From contig NC_133391.1 in assembly GCF_047511655.1 (NCBI RefSeq), positions 120,536,384 to 120,600,383 on the forward strand: a stretch of 64,000 nucleotides of DNA, read 5' to 3'. Of the stretch, positions 1 through 12,236 are shown in pieces. A model generated the notes under the pieces. It saw nothing but the letters and a program-made list of their open reading frames with translations. It ran no database searches and was not told the DNA's origin. Both the position numbers and the translations under genes were made by a program. The DNA comes from Castor canadensis. Taxonomy: Eukaryota; Chordata; Mammalia; Rodentia; Castoridae. The number at the start of each line of letters is the position of its first letter. Within the stretch, counting starts at the first letter, position 1.

Positions 1-52
1 GTAACTTTACAGAATCCTAAATACAATTCAAAGAAAATATATGAAAGCTTAC

Positions 53-139
53 AGGCCACTGTTCCTCAGTTGGTGTGCCCAAAGTTTCAAATATTCTTGT
101 TAGTTGATCAAGGTCTGAATCTCCCGGCAAAAAAGGAAC
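53..139 (-). CDS. CDK7: CDK7 exon 9 (residues 210-238)
   Basis: Twenty-nine codons, [20 protein letters not shown] then GTPTEEQWP, phase 0 at both ends. Acceptor tttcag, donor gtaagc. The next exon (expected to begin DMCSLPDYV) is outside the window. Confidence 0.97.
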
Positions 140-361
140 CTGAAAGAAAGCAAGAGACAGATATTTCAAGGTGGTCTGTGATAGTTATATAAATAATACC
201 ATAAATTTAATAAGAAAAACTAAAAGTCTGTAACAAATATTAAAAATTCAGTCTGAGGTATAATGGATGTGGTATTAGCTCCTGCCACAGCTATCAAAGT
301 AAGCAATATCATAACAACCCATTTTATTCACTCCATGTATGTGTACACACACACACATATG

Positions 362-440
362 TGTGGCTTGGAGAATCAAACCCAGGGCCTTATGCATGCT
401 ATGCAAGTGGTCTATCACTGAGCTATACCCCCTTACCCCT
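362..440 (-). repeat. ID-type SINE
   Basis: Antisense ID: AATCAAACCCAGGGCCTTAT and CTATCACTGAGCTATACCCC. A short (CA)n run (345-361) precedes it. Confidence 0.7.
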
Positions 441-519
441 CCACCCTTTTGCTCCTTAATTTTTTTAAGTCAGTAAACTCAACAGGATCACTCCATAAAA
501 TCTTTAATAAAACTTTTTG

Positions 520-760
520 TGGAGGTGGTGATAGAGGCAAACAGACATTTAATATACGGTGTGCTTAACAGGATCCTAGACCACAGAGGATTAACACAGC
601 TCACTCTGGATGGGTCGGGGAATACTTCCTAAAGGAAGTGGCAGTAAAATATGAGGTATGAGCAGCAGTGAGCCAGAGGAAGAGTGGAAGGAAGAAAACT
701 GTTTTAAGAAAGGCACAAGGCTGGGAGGGAAGAGAATACACTGGTAATATTTCTTAGCAA
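520..760 (-). mobile_element. L2-like fragment
   Basis: Diverged antisense L2 pattern: GGATGGGTCGGGGAATACTT, CCTAAAGGAAGTGGCAGTAA, AGGAAGAAAACTG. Confidence 0.4.
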
Positions 761-1054
761 ACTCTCTTTGAAGAAGCAGACTGGCAAACTATAAAAGAGG
801 ATTAAACAATTAAAAATTAGTGAACTGGTAAGAAATGATCAAAATCTCTGTTACAAATATCATTTTCCAATTCGTTTTTCTCAGATGCTATGTAAATGTG
901 TGGAAGATAAAAGGCATTTCTCTCTACTCTGTGAACAACAATGGCCTTCAGCACTTTTTTAGGGCTTTCAAAACATTTATAGACTCCCTGGGAAAACCTG
1001 AGATTAAGAACAAGGTCTCAAACATTTTAATGTAATTAAGTTAATTAATTTTCA

Positions 1055-1128
1055 ATACTAGGGATCAAATCCAGGGCCTTGCACATACTGAGCAAGTGTT
1101 CTACAACTGAGCTACAATTCTAGTCCCT
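1055..1128 (-). repeat. ID-type SINE
   Basis: TACTAGGGATCAAATCCAGG ... CAAGTGTTCTACAACTGAGC, antisense. Confidence 0.75.
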
Positions 1129-1879
1129 TCTAACATTTTCACCAGCAAAAACAAACACAAAATCACCTCTGGTTCCAGTCATCAATTTATTGCTTTTCAG
1201 TTCCAAATTCACCTTTCCTTCTCTATAGAAAACAGACCTGGGCTCTTTAAATACTTCTCTTTCACCAGTGTGCACTGAAGGATGCTGAATGACTATAGGA
1301 AAGAAAGGCTTTGCTTTGTGGTATGCTTGCTTAGCTGACTCCTGTGGCACACTGTGGTTCTCTACCACCAAGCTTCTGCAGCATGTGGCATGGGCAGTTA
1401 ATTCTTCAGGGCTCTGCTCCAGCAGTGTGGGCAGACAGCAGCCACTTCCCTCACTTCCTTCCCCCAGTCAGTTCTCTAGCAGACTGCTTCCAGACACTTT
1501 TCTTCTTGAACAGCTTTCCTCAGCATCCTGTGCTTGATTTCTAGCACATTCCAGAAAGCAACTTTCTGACAAGTTCTACAGTACAAATCCACAGAAACTT
1601 TTCTGCCATGTAGTGAGCTTCATCTGCCCACTTCAACAATGTCTAGATCTCAGCCCAGAAGTCCTTGTCCTTGGGTGATCGAAGTGCAATGGTGCTTCTG
1701 CTACTCCTACAGTCATTTGTTCACTTTACTTAATAGACAATCCCTCATTATTCCAATGTTCTGTTATACTTAAGTCTTTATATAAAACTTCCCTGAACAA
1801 ATTAGTGTGGTTTCTATTTCTAATTGGACCTGGACTTAAATAATCTCTGATAAGAGAATCCCAAGGTGTCCTAAATTAA
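1129..1879. other. Unassigned intronic stretch
   Basis: No exon or RNA gene seen. The right part (about 1740-1850, TAGTGTGGTTTCTATTTCTA and ATTGGACCTGGACTTAAATA) resembles the end of an old transposon but cannot be named. Open frames here are short and overlap on both strands. Confidence 0.4.
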
Positions 1880-2295
1880 GTTATGGGCCTGAGAATGGAG
1901 GGAGAAAAGAGGTAAGAGAAGGCCATTTTAACTTACAGCTTCAAACTAAATCAACAACAAAAACTGTTCCATATTCCTTTCCTATCTGCTACCAATGACT
2001 CATCAAGGCCATGCTGCATTCTGCTTTTGGAACTAACCAGCCAAGAAACAGCACAGATTTCTCTTTGTGAATTAACCTCCTATTTCAGGATTTTGCTGGC
2101 TTCACACTGTCCTTCTTCCTCTTATCTACAGCCAGTGTAGGCTGTGGTTCTTCTCTTCAAAATGTTATTGTAAAACACCCTACCCCTTAAATCCAGTGGA
2201 CATTTTTCCCAACTGCTCTCTGGTCACGCTTAGGGAATGTGTCCCGGGATTGGTCCTTCACCTTTCAGCTACATCTTTATTTTTGTAAACTATTT
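1880..2295 (+). mobile_element. LTR-like dispersed repeat (copy 1)
   Basis: Shares an ordered set of blocks with 56490-56935: CATTTTAACT(T/C)ACAGC, AAATCAACAA, ATTCCTTTCCT, CATCAAGGCCA, AAATGTTATT and GACATTTTTCC. Probably an LTR of one ERV family; diverged fossil. Confidence 0.5.
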
Positions 2296-2299
2296 CAAA

Positions 2300-3105
2300 A
2301 GTTTAACTTAACATCCATATTTATAAATTAAAAAACTGTACTCATATTAAAATTACACAAAATTAGGAATATTAAATGATCAAAGTAATTATTTTCAGAC
2401 ATTTTCATATTTTCTTTTTATATCCTTAAGGATTAACTTTTCCCTTACATGGTGCAGTGTACCCACCCTCACTTTGCAAACCACCAATGTAAACTGGACA
2501 AGTGGACAACTTACTCAGATTTTAAGGATGTGAATTTGTAGGTCAAAAATTATATTAAAATAAGCCACCTAATGTAGGATTCTGGGTCCCAATTTGATCA
2601 AGACAACTATAAAAGACATTTGTAAGAAAAACTGGGGAAAATCTGACATACTAAACTGGGTATTCAATTATTATTTAAGGAATTCCTTCAGATTATAATA
2701 TTGTGGCTATAATAAATTATCATCTTTGAGAGATAATTAATAAAGTAATATATGAATATAATTATTTGGTATCTCAGATTTACGGTCAAAAATATAGTGT
2801 GGCAGAGTATAAATAAAGTGAAATAAAACTGGTCGCAATTAAGAACTAGTAAAGCTGGTTGCTGGGTATATGTATCCTCATTTTACTACTCTCTACTTTT
2901 GCATGTTTGAATAGATCCATACTAGCAACTTTTCTTCCCAAAGGAAAAGATGTTTTGGAATCAGAATTTAAGTTTTGTATTTTATTTATATTAAATTACT
3001 ACATGAGGTGCAATAAAATAGTGATTAATACTATAGACTTAACAAAATCATTCCTTTGACCCATCTCTCCTCTCCCTCTTATTTCAGTTTTTTATTTCTA
3101 GTTTT
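2300..3105. other. AT-rich unassigned intron
   Basis: Strongly AT-rich, no conserved exon, no SINE or L1 signature recognised. Confidence 0.5.
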
Positions 3106-3184
3106 TTTATTTTTGGCAGTACTTGGGATTGAATTCAGGGCTTCCCTCTTGCTAGGCAGTGCTCTATCACTTAGCCATGAAATT
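3106..3184 (-). repeat. ID-type SINE
   Basis: TTTTGGCAGTACTTGGGATT ... GGCAGTGCTCTATCACTTAG, antisense. Confidence 0.8.
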
Positions 3185-3394
3185 TGTGTTTGCTGTAGAG
3201 CCAATAGTAAGATTATCTTCCTTCTTGTACAATTTGCTTTTCAAAGAGCCAATGAATTTCTAGCCTTCCGCCTCCAACTCCTGCTGACCTCACAATTTGA
3301 CAACTTTTTCTTTGTACTAAGGTTTAAGATTCTAATTATTCAATATCTTTTTTATATGATCAAGCCTATCATAATCCATCAGTTCTGTTTTCAG

Positions 3395-3486
3395 TTTTCT
3401 TTGAGACAGGGTTTTATTATATAGCCCAGGTGAGCATTGAACCTTTGATCCGCCTGCCTCAGCCTGGATTACAGGCTTGTGCTGTT
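3395..3486 (-). repeat. B1-type SINE fragment
   Basis: TTTGAGACAGGGTTTTATTA, TAGCCCAGGTGAGCATTGAA and GCCTCAGCCTGGATTACAGG: antisense B1-like. Confidence 0.75.
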
Positions 3487-3754
3487 TTGAAATTCTTTCT
3501 TTTTGGACAACAACTCTGCTAAAGCACTCACCTCACTTGCTCTGGTCTAAGACAATTTGCTTGCTAGGCCTGATCCACACCTTTTTTCTCAAAACTTCTC
3601 TTCACTACTAAACATGGAATTCTACTCACTTCTTTTCTGCATTAAATCTCATGCTCCATGGACCACATGTCTTTCACTGGGTTTGTTCTCATAGTAAAAC
3701 ACATCTTCCAATATCTTTCTAAGAAAGGAAATGATAGTTCTTGTTCTTGTTGCT

Positions 3755-3823
3755 TTGTTTTTTGGTGGTAGTGGGGTCTGAACTCAGGGGCCTTACCACT
3801 TGAGCCATGCCTCCAGCCCTGAT
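3755..3823 (-). repeat. ID-type SINE
   Basis: GGTGGTAGTGGGGTCTGAAC ... CCACTTGAGCCATGCCTCCA, antisense, internally shortened. Confidence 0.8.
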
Positions 3824-3857
3824 GTAAATACTTATACACTCTCTTTATTCTCATGTT

Positions 3858-4103
3858 ACCTGTGGAGCGAGTTTTCTCTTGCTCCTATTACTGCTGACCT
3901 AAATGGGGGCAATGGGAGATGCAGAAAGGACAAAGAATAGACAGACAGACATGCAGAAAGCTGGGGGATCAGGTGTGCTGGGCGCTCAGAGGGAGATGCA
4001 CAACAGCCTCGTTACATTTTTAATTCTCTTTGCTCTGCTTCTTTTCTCTATCTTTTCGTTTAAGGCCTTCCTCCTTTACAATTTTTTTTTTCAGATTCAA
4101 ATC
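3858..4103 (-). mobile_element. ERV fossil: leader segment of copy A
   Basis: Reverse complement matches the segment just after the LTR at 12930-13050 (GAGGCTGTTGTGCATCTCC, CCTTTGTCCTTTCTGCATC-like). It lies on the far side of the L1 pair from the LTR at 9862-10380, so the L1s probably inserted into one ERV copy. No coding part recognised. Confidence 0.65.
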
Positions 4104-5818
4104 TTTTTTTAATTTTTATTTATTCATATGTGCATACAATGTTTGGGTCATTTCTCCCCCCCCTTCCCCCATCCCCTCCTTTACAACCACCTTCCCCTCC
4201 CTCTCCCCCGCTACCCCCTTGCTACCCAGCAGAAACTATTTTGCCCTTATCTCTAATTTTGTTGAAGAGAGAGTGTAAGCAATAATAGGAAGGACCAAGG
4301 GTTTTGGCTAGTTGAGATAAGGACAGCTATACAGGGAGTTGACTCACATTAATTTCCTGTGCATGTGTGTTAACTTCTAAGTTAATTGTTCTTGAATTAA
4401 CCTTTTCTCCAGTTCCTGGTCCCCTTCTCCTATTGGCCTCAGTTGCTTTAAAGTATCTGCTTTAGTTTCTTGGCATTAAGGGCAACAAATGCTATCTAGT
4501 TTTTTAGGTGTCTTACCTATCCTCAGACCTCCCTTCTGTGCTCTAGCTTTATCATGTGATCAAAGTCAAATCCCCTTGTTGTGTTTGCCCTTGATCTAAT
4601 GTCTGCATATGAGGGAGAACATACGATTTTTGGTCTTCTGGGCCAGGCTAACCTCACTCAGAATGATGTTCTCCAATTCCATCCATTTACCAACCAATGG
4701 TAACACTTTGTTCTTCTTCATGGCTGCATAAAATTCCATTGTATATAAATACCACATTTTCTTGATCCATTTGCAGTGGTGGGGCATCTTGGCTGTTTCC
4801 ATAACTTGGCTATTGTGAATAGTGCTGCAATAAACATGGGTGTACAGGTGCCTCTGGAGTAACCTGTGTCACAGTCTTTTGGGTATATCCCCAAGAGTGG
4901 TATTGCTGGATCAAATGGTAGATCAATGTTTAGCTTTTTAAGTAGCCTCCAAATTTTTCCAGGGTGGTTGTACTAGTTTACATTCCCACCAACAGTGTAA
5001 GAGGGTTCCTTTTTCTCTGCATCCTCACCAACACCTGTTGTTAGTGGTGTTGCTAATGATGGTTATTCTAACAGGGGTGAGGTAGAATCTTAGTGTGGTT
5101 TTAATTTGCATTTCCTTTATTGCTAGAGATGGTGAGCATTTTTTCATGTGTTTTTTGGCCATTTGAATTTCTTCTTTTGAGAAAGTTCTGTTTAGTTCAC
5201 TTGCCCATTTCTTTATTGGCTCATTAATTTTGGGAGAATTTAGTTTTCTAAGTTCCCTATATATTCTGGTAATCAGTCCTTTGATGTGTACCTGGCAAAT
5301 ATCTTCTCTCACTCTGTGGGTGTTCTCTTCAGTTTAGAGACCATTTCTTTTGTTGAGCAGAAGCTTTTTAGTTTTATGATGTCCCATTTATCTATGCTAT
5401 CTCCTAGTTGCTGTGCTGCTGGGGTTCCACTGAGAAAGTTCTTGCCTATACCTATTAATTCCAGAGTATTTCCTACTCTTTCCTGTACCAACTTTAGAGT
5501 TTGGGGTCTGATATTAAGATCCTTAATCCATTTTGAGTTACTATTGGTACAGGGTGATATACATGGATCTAGTTTCAGTTTTTTGCAGACTGCTAACCAG
5601 TTTTCCCAGCAGTTTTTGTTGAAGAGGCTGTCTTTTCTCCATTGTATATTTTTAGAGCCTTTGTCAAAGACAAGTTGGTTATAGTTGTGTGGCTTCATAT
5701 CTGGGTCCTCTATTCTGTTCCACTGGTCTACATGTCTGTTTTTGTGCCAGTACCATGCTGTTTTTATCGTTATTGCTTTGTAATATAGTTTGAAGTCAGG
5801 TATTGTGATACCTCCAGT
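4104..5818 (-). mobile_element. L1 retrotransposon, 5'-truncated (copy 1)
   Basis: Read on the minus strand: the C-terminal part of ORF2, then an L1 3'UTR with a G-rich (C-rich on plus) run near 4150-4215 and a poly(A) tail at 4104-4112. The recognisable ORF2 tail includes [20 protein letters not shown] and the EFYAAMKKN segment. Frame breaks are numerous. It ends exactly where the poly(T) of copy 2 begins. Confidence 0.93.
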
Positions 5819-8800
5819 GTTTTTTTTTTTTTTTCATTTTTCTTTTATTATTCATATGTGCATACAAGGCTTGGGTCATTTCTCCCCCCTGCCCCCACCC
5901 CCTCCCTTACCACCCACTCCGCCCCCTCCCTCTCACCCCCCCAATACCCAGCAGAAACTATTTTGCCCTTATTTCTAATTTTGTTGTAGAGAGAGTATAA
6001 GCAATAATAGGAAGGAACAAGGGTTTTTGCTGGTTGAGATAAGGATAGCTATACAGGGCATTGACTCACATTAATTTCCTGTGCGTATGTGTTACCTTCT
6101 AGGTTAATTCTTTTTGATCTAACCTTTTCTCTAGTACCTGTTCCCCTTTTCCTATTGGCCTCAGTTGCTTTAAGGTATCTGCTTTAGTTTCTTTGCGTTA
6201 AGGGCAACAAATGCTAGCTAGTTTTTTAGGTGTCTTACCTATCCTCACCCCTCCCTTGTGTGCTCTCGCTTTTATCATGTGCTCATAGTCCAATCCCCTT
6301 GTTGTGCTTGCCCTTGATCTAATGTCCACATATGAGGGAGAACATACGATTTTTGGTCTTTTGGGCCAGGCTAACCTCACTCAGAATGATGTTCTCCAAT
6401 TCCATCCATTTACCAACCAATGGTAACACTTTGTTCTTCTTCATGGCTGCATAAAATTCCATTGTATATAAATACCACATTTTCTTGATCCATTTGCAGT
6501 GGTGGGGCATCTTGGCTGTTTCCATAACTTGGCTATTGTGAATAGTGCCGCAATAAACATGGATGTGCAGGTGCCTCTGGAGTAACAGTCTTTTGGGTAT
6601 ATCCCCAAGAGTGGTATTGCTGGATCAAATGGTAGATCGATGTCCAGCTTTTTAAGTAGCCTCCAAATTTTTTTCCAGAGTGGTTGTACTAGTCTACATT
6701 CCCACCAACAGTGTAAGAGGGTTCCTTTTTCCCCGCATCCTCGCCAACACCTGTTGTTGGTCTTGTTGCTGATGGCTATTCTAACAGGGGTGAGGTGGAA
6801 TCTTAGCGTAGTTTTAATTTGCATTTCCTTTATTGCTAGAGATGGTGAGCATTTTTTCATGTGTTTTCTGGCCATTTGAATTTCTTCTTTTGAGAAAGTT
6901 CTGTTTAGTTCACTTGCCCATTTCTTTATTGGCTCATTAGTTTTGGGAGAATTTAGTTTTTTAAGTTCCCTGTATATTCTGGTTATCAGTCCTTTGTCTG
7001 ATGTATAGTTGGCAAATATTTTCTCCCACTCTGTGGGTGTTCTCTTCAGTTTAGAGACCATTTCTTTTGATGAACAGAAGCTTTGTAGTTTTATGAGGTC
7101 CCATTTATCTATGCTATCTCTTAGTTGCTGTGCTGCTGGGGTTTCACTGAGAAAGTTCTTACCTATACCTACTAACTCCAGAGTATTTCCTACTCTTTCT
7201 TGTATCAACTTAAGAGTTTGGGGTCTGATATTAAGATCCTTGATCCATTTTGAGTTAATCTTGGTATAGGGTGATATACATGGATCTAGTTTCAGTTTTT
7301 TGCAGACTGCTCACCAGTTTTCCCAGCAGTTTTTGTTGAAGAGGCTGCTATTTCTCCATCGTATATTTTTAGCTCCTTTGTCAAAGATAAGTTGCTTATA
7401 GTTGTGTGGCTTCATATCTGGATCCTCTATTCTGTTCCACTGGTCTTCATGTCTGTTTTTGTGCCAGTACCATGCTGTTTTTATTGTTATTGCTTTGTAA
7501 TATAGTTTGAAGTCAGGTATTGTGATACCTCCAGCGTTGTTGAGTATTGCCTTGGCTATTCGTGGCCTCTTGTGTTTCCATACAAATTTAAGGATAGATT
7601 TTGCAATGTCTTTAATGAATGTCATTGGAATTTTGATGGGAATTGCATTAAACATGTAGATTACTTTAGGGAGTATAGACATTTTTACTATGTTGATTCT
7701 ACCAATTCCATGAGCATGGGAGATCTCTCCACTTTCTATAGTCTTCCTCAATCTCTTTCTTCAGAAGTGTATAGTTTTTCTTATAGAGGTCGTTCACATA
7801 CTTTGTTAGCTTTACACCTAGGTATTTGATTTTTTTTGAGGCTATTGTAAATGGAATTGTTTTCATACATTCTTTCTCAGTTTGTTCATTATTAGTGTAT
7901 AGAAATGCTAATGACTTTTCTATGTTGATTTTATATCCTGCTACCTTGCTATAGGTATTGATGGTGTCTAGGAGCTTTTGAGTAGAGTTTCTTGGGTCTT
8001 TTAGGTATAGGATCATATTGTCTGCAAATAGGGATATTTTGACAATTTCTTTACCTATTTGTATTCCTTTTATTCATTCTTCTTGCCTAATTGCTCTCGC
8101 TAGGAATTCCAGTACTATGTTGAATAGGAGTGGAGATAGTGGGCATATTTGTCTAGTTCCTGATTTTAGAGGGAATGGTTTCAGTTTTTCTCCGTTAAGT
8201 ATGGCTGTAGGTTTGTCATTTATAGCTTTTATAATGTTGAGGTACTTTCCTTCTATTCCTAGTTTTCTTAGAGCTTTTATCATGAAATGGTGTTGGATCT
8301 TATCAAAGGCTTTTTCTGCTTCTATTGAGATGATCGAGTGGTTTTTGTCTTTGCTTCTGTTAATGTGGTTTATTATGTTTATTGATTTTCGAATGTTGTA
8401 CCACCCCTGCACTCCTGCGATGAAGCCTACTTGTCATGATGAATGATCTTTTTGATGTGTTGTTGAATTCAGTTTGCCATACTTACCTGGCAGGGGAGAT
8501 ACCATGATCACGAATTCAGTTTGCCATTATTTTATCGAGGATGTTTGCATCAATCTTCATTAAGGAGATTGGTCTATAGTTCTCCTTTTAGGAGGTGTCT
8601 TTACCTGGTTTTGGGGTAAGTGTAATACTGGCTTCGTAAAATGTGTTAGGCAGTTTTCCTTCCCTTTCTATTTCGTGGAACAGTTTAAGAGGGTTGGTAT
8701 CAGTTCTTCTTTAAAGGTCTGACAGAATTCAGCAGAGAATCCATCAGGTCCTGGACTTTTCTTTTTGGGGAGACTCTTGATTGCTGCTTCAATTTCATTT

Positions 8801-9861
8801 TGTGCTATAGATCTGTTCAGGTGATTAATATCCTCTTGGTTTGGTTTTGGATGATCATATGTATCTAGAAATCTGTCCATTTCTTTAAGATTTTCCAATT
8901 TATTTGAATATAGGTTCTCGAAGTAGTCTCTGATGATTTCCTGGACTTCCATGGTGTTTGTTGTTATCTCCCCTTTTGCATTCCTGATTCTACTAATTCG
9001 GGTTTTTTCTCACCTCATTTTAGTCAGGTGTGCCAGGGGTCTGTTGATCTTATTTTTTCAAAGAACCAACTTTTTGTTTCATTAATTCTTTGTATGGTTT
9101 TTTTGGTTTCTATTTCATTGATTTCAGCTCTTATTTTTATTATTTTTCTCCTTCTATTTGTTTTGGGATTTGCTTGTTCTTGTTTTTCTAGGAGCTTGAG
9201 ATGTATCATTAGGTCATTGATTTGGGATCTTTCAGTCTTTTTAATATATGCACTCATGGCTATAAACTTTCCTCTCAGGACTGCCTTTGCTGTGTCCCAT
9301 AGGTTCCGGTAGGTTGTGTTTTCATTTTCATTGACTTCCAGGAACTTTTTAATTTCCTCTTTTATTTCATCAATGACCCATTCTTCATTAAGCAATGAGT
9401 TATTCAGTTTCCAGCTGTTCGCATGTTTTTTGTCTTTACTTTTGTTGTTGAGTTCTAATTTTATTGCATTGTGATCAGATAGAATGCATGGTATAATTTC
9501 TATTTTCTTATATTTGCTGACACTTGCTTTGTGCCCTAGATACGATCTATTTTGGAGAAGGTTCCATGGGTTGCTGAGAAGAATGTATATTGTGGAGAAG
9601 TTGGATGAAATGTTCTGTAGACATCAAGTAGGTCCATTTGATCTATTGTATATTTTAGATCTAGGATTTCTTTATTGATTCTTTGTTTGGATGACCTATC
9701 TATTGATGATAATGGGGTGTTAAAGTCTCCCACCACCACTGCGTTTGAGTTAATATATGCTTTTTGGTCCTTCAGGGTATGTTTGATGAAACTGGGTGCG
9801 TTGACATTGGGTGCGTATAGGTTGTTAATTCTTTTGTATTCTTTAAAGTCTCTTTCCTTAG
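5819..9861 (-). mobile_element. L1 retrotransposon, 5'-truncated (copy 2)
   Basis: About 4 kb of ORF2 plus 3'UTR on the minus strand. It starts inside the endonuclease domain ([29 protein letters not shown]) and runs through the RT ([30 protein letters not shown]). The catalytic box reads FADN instead of FADD at 8017-8028. It then reaches the C-terminal zinc-knuckle-like region ([19 protein letters not shown]). Several stops and shifts split the frame, and ORF1 and the 5'UTR are absent. It is dead but fairly young: it matches copy 1 and the 59.5 kb copy closely. Confidence 0.95.
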
Positions 9862-10380
9862 ACTGGCTCTGTCCCATGTTTTCTCTTTAGCTTTCTTAAA
9901 GTTTCGGTGTTCATACTTGTAAACAACAACAGCTGGTCTAAAAACTGCATATGCATAACTCTTAAAAGTCTTGGTCCTTAGACTTGCACTGTCCCATGTT
10001 CTCTCTTTAGCTTTCTTAAAGCCTCAGTGCTCAGACGTGCACTGTCCCTTGTTCTCTTTAGCTTTTCTTTAGCTTAGCTTTTCTAAAGCCTATGTATAAA
10101 GTTCTGCTCCAGTGGAAACATGCAACAGCCAGTGTCTGCATCAGCCAATCACAATCCCCCATCAAAGAAGCCTTGTGTCCTCCTTCAAAGAGTCTTTTAT
10201 ATCCAGCAGTAAACAAAGAGGTAGGTAGAACAACAGTTCTAGGGGAGGGGCAGTTCTTGAGGAGGGGAGTGACATTTGTAACAAGAGAATCCTGCGTTTC
10301 CTACTTCTCTGAATGTAAACAATTTAGGAAAAACAGCTATGTTGCATCTTGCCTAGGCTTCTCATAATCCACTCCCAACA
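9862..10380 (-). mobile_element. ERV fossil: LTR (inverted copy A)
   Basis: On the minus strand it begins TGTTGGGAGTGGATTATGAG and shares start, order and motifs with the copy at 12372. Contains short tandem repeats near its 3' part (9870-10070). Probably class II (ERVK/IAP-like) from the TGTTGGGAG start, but the family is not named. Broken, fragmentary; the L1 pair lies inside this element. Confidence 0.75.
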
Positions 10381-10639
10381 ACCTGAAGTTAAATGAGAGA
10401 ATTCTAGGATAAAAATCATTTTCCCCCACAATGTAAAGTTAACCTTCTAGATTCTAATGCTGCTGTTGAAAAGGTTGATCACATTCTTTTCTCTAATCCT
10501 TTATTTTCTTTTCTTTGAAGATGTTTTAAGTCCTTGACTTACAGTAATCCAACTCAGTGAATTTTTTTAATTTACAGTGGTGCAAGACCAGTGTGCATTC
10601 AGCAGAAACTGTGCTTTGAATTTTGATCTTTTCCCAGAC

Positions 10640-11120
10640 TAGTGGTATGATATGCTCTTGAGATCCTGGGCAGCGGCAGTGCCGTGCCTTCAATGTCCTC
10701 TCTAAAACTCATATTGAAAGTTAATCAATCCCAAGTCATATTGATAAGGAAACCGGGAGAAAGATCAAAGCTGGGAAAAGAATCAAAAGACAGGTAAAGC
10801 CCTTTCCCTTAGCCGGGGCCCCTGCACCCAGCTATCTCTTAGAAACTGTGGATGCCCTTCATCCACAGCTGTGCTGACATGATACATTGTATCTTTGAAC
10901 AGCTAACTGCCATGTCTGCTTCTGTACTCCCTGCTTGCCTGCTGCTGCTTTTCTCAGGATAAAAACCTCAACCACTCTGAGCTCGGAGCCTGTGCCATTT
11001 TGGAGATATGCAGGTGCTGGGCCGCTAGCCTAACAAACCTTCCTTTCCTCCAACCGCCTGGGTTTGAGTCTTATTCTCGCTGGTCAGTCATCCTGTCTGT
11101 AATGTTTTCTGCAACAATAT
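10640..11120 (+). mobile_element. LTR-like remnant (possible ERV1)
   Basis: GGATAAAAACC TATA-like box, a TGCCATTTTGG block, and an end near TCTGTAATGTTTTCTGCAAC, giving an LTR-like layout. Family and start uncertain; no partner LTR seen. Confidence 0.4.
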
Positions 11121-11124
11121 TTTG

Positions 11125-11380
11125 ATGGCTACTTGGAATTAAGGTCTTTGGGAAATAAGCAGATTATAAAGGCAGTACCCCATGAGAGGAGGGGTGTCTT
11201 TGTAAGACAGAGAGACATAAGCTGACATATGCTTGCTCTGTCTTGACATGTGGTATCTCCTGCCATGTCAAGACACAGCAAGGCCTTCACCCCTCCCAGG
11301 ATCTTGGGAGTTCCTCTATTCCTTGCAAATCACTCAGTTTGTGGTGTTAAGTGTAGCACCAGAAGACAGACTAAGACTGG
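11125..11380 (+). mobile_element. MaLR-type LTR remnant
   Basis: Old LTR with GTGGTATCTCCTGCCATGTC, AAGACACAGCAAGGCCTTCA and a 3' end like GTAGCACCAGAAGACAGACT, as in MST/MLT1 elements. Fossil, strongly diverged. Confidence 0.5.
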
Positions 11381-11949
11381 TGGCCACAAGCAGCAGTTGC
11401 TAGTCTGCCAGTCAATCATAAGGGTAAACAACTGATACGCTACAGTGTACTATGTTGCTATCACGTTTCCTATGCTAGGTGTAATTAAATGTTTTGATTT
11501 ACAATATTCTCAATTTACAGTGTTTTCCAACACAAAAATTCGCTGTGATTTAATAAACATCTGTCAAATCTTTGCCATCTGGGTTGGTACTCTGAAATTT
11601 CACAACAATGTCCACTAGCATGTGTGTTTTTTCACTCATTTTTGTAGGGTCTTTATGGCATTTTGAACCTGAAGGTTCACACCCATCATTTCTGGGCTAT
11701 TTTCCCGAGATTTCCTACCCCATTTTTTTGTTGCTTTTGTTCTCTCTTGATACATTCTAGGATCAATCCTGGATTAATCTGGTGATTTTCTTATCTTTCC
11801 CACAGTTCATCTCTTTATTTTTTGGTCCTACTTAATACAAGAGTTTGGGCTGGGCACATGGCTCAACATTACCTAATATAAGAGTTCTCCAGCTTATTCT
11901 TGCAATCCTCCCACTGTTCTGGTTTCTTTTTAGCCATCCTGATTTTTAA

Positions 11950-12193
11950 ATTTCAAGCATCTTTTTTGGGAGTAGGGGGAGGTGGGTGGGACTGGGGTTT
12001 GAACTCAGGGTTTCATGCTTAGAGAGCAAGCATTCTACCATCTGAGCCACACCTTTGGTCCATTTTGCTCTGGTTATTTTAGCAATGGGGTCTTCCAACT
12101 ATTTCCCTGGGCTTGCCTTGCATCAAAACCCTCCCAATCTCAGCTCCCGAGTAGCTAGGATTACAGTCATGAGCCACCAGCACCCAGCTGAAT
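11950..12193 (-). repeat. Composite B1+ID SINE
   Basis: Antisense: ID part GTGGGACTGGGGTTTGAACT, then TCCATTTTGCTCTGGTTATT linker and B1 part GTAGCTAGGATTACAGTCAT. This linker is shared with the copies at 35732 and 41492. Confidence 0.88.
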
Positions 12194-12236
12194 TTCAAGT
12201 ATCTCTTATTCTTTGGTCTTTTAAAAAGAGCACTGT

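Noticed and set aside
5286-5684. Plus-strand open frames across the L1 copies (also 8018-8446, 9028-9312)
   Set aside because: They run antisense to L1 ORF2 and repeat in each L1 copy.
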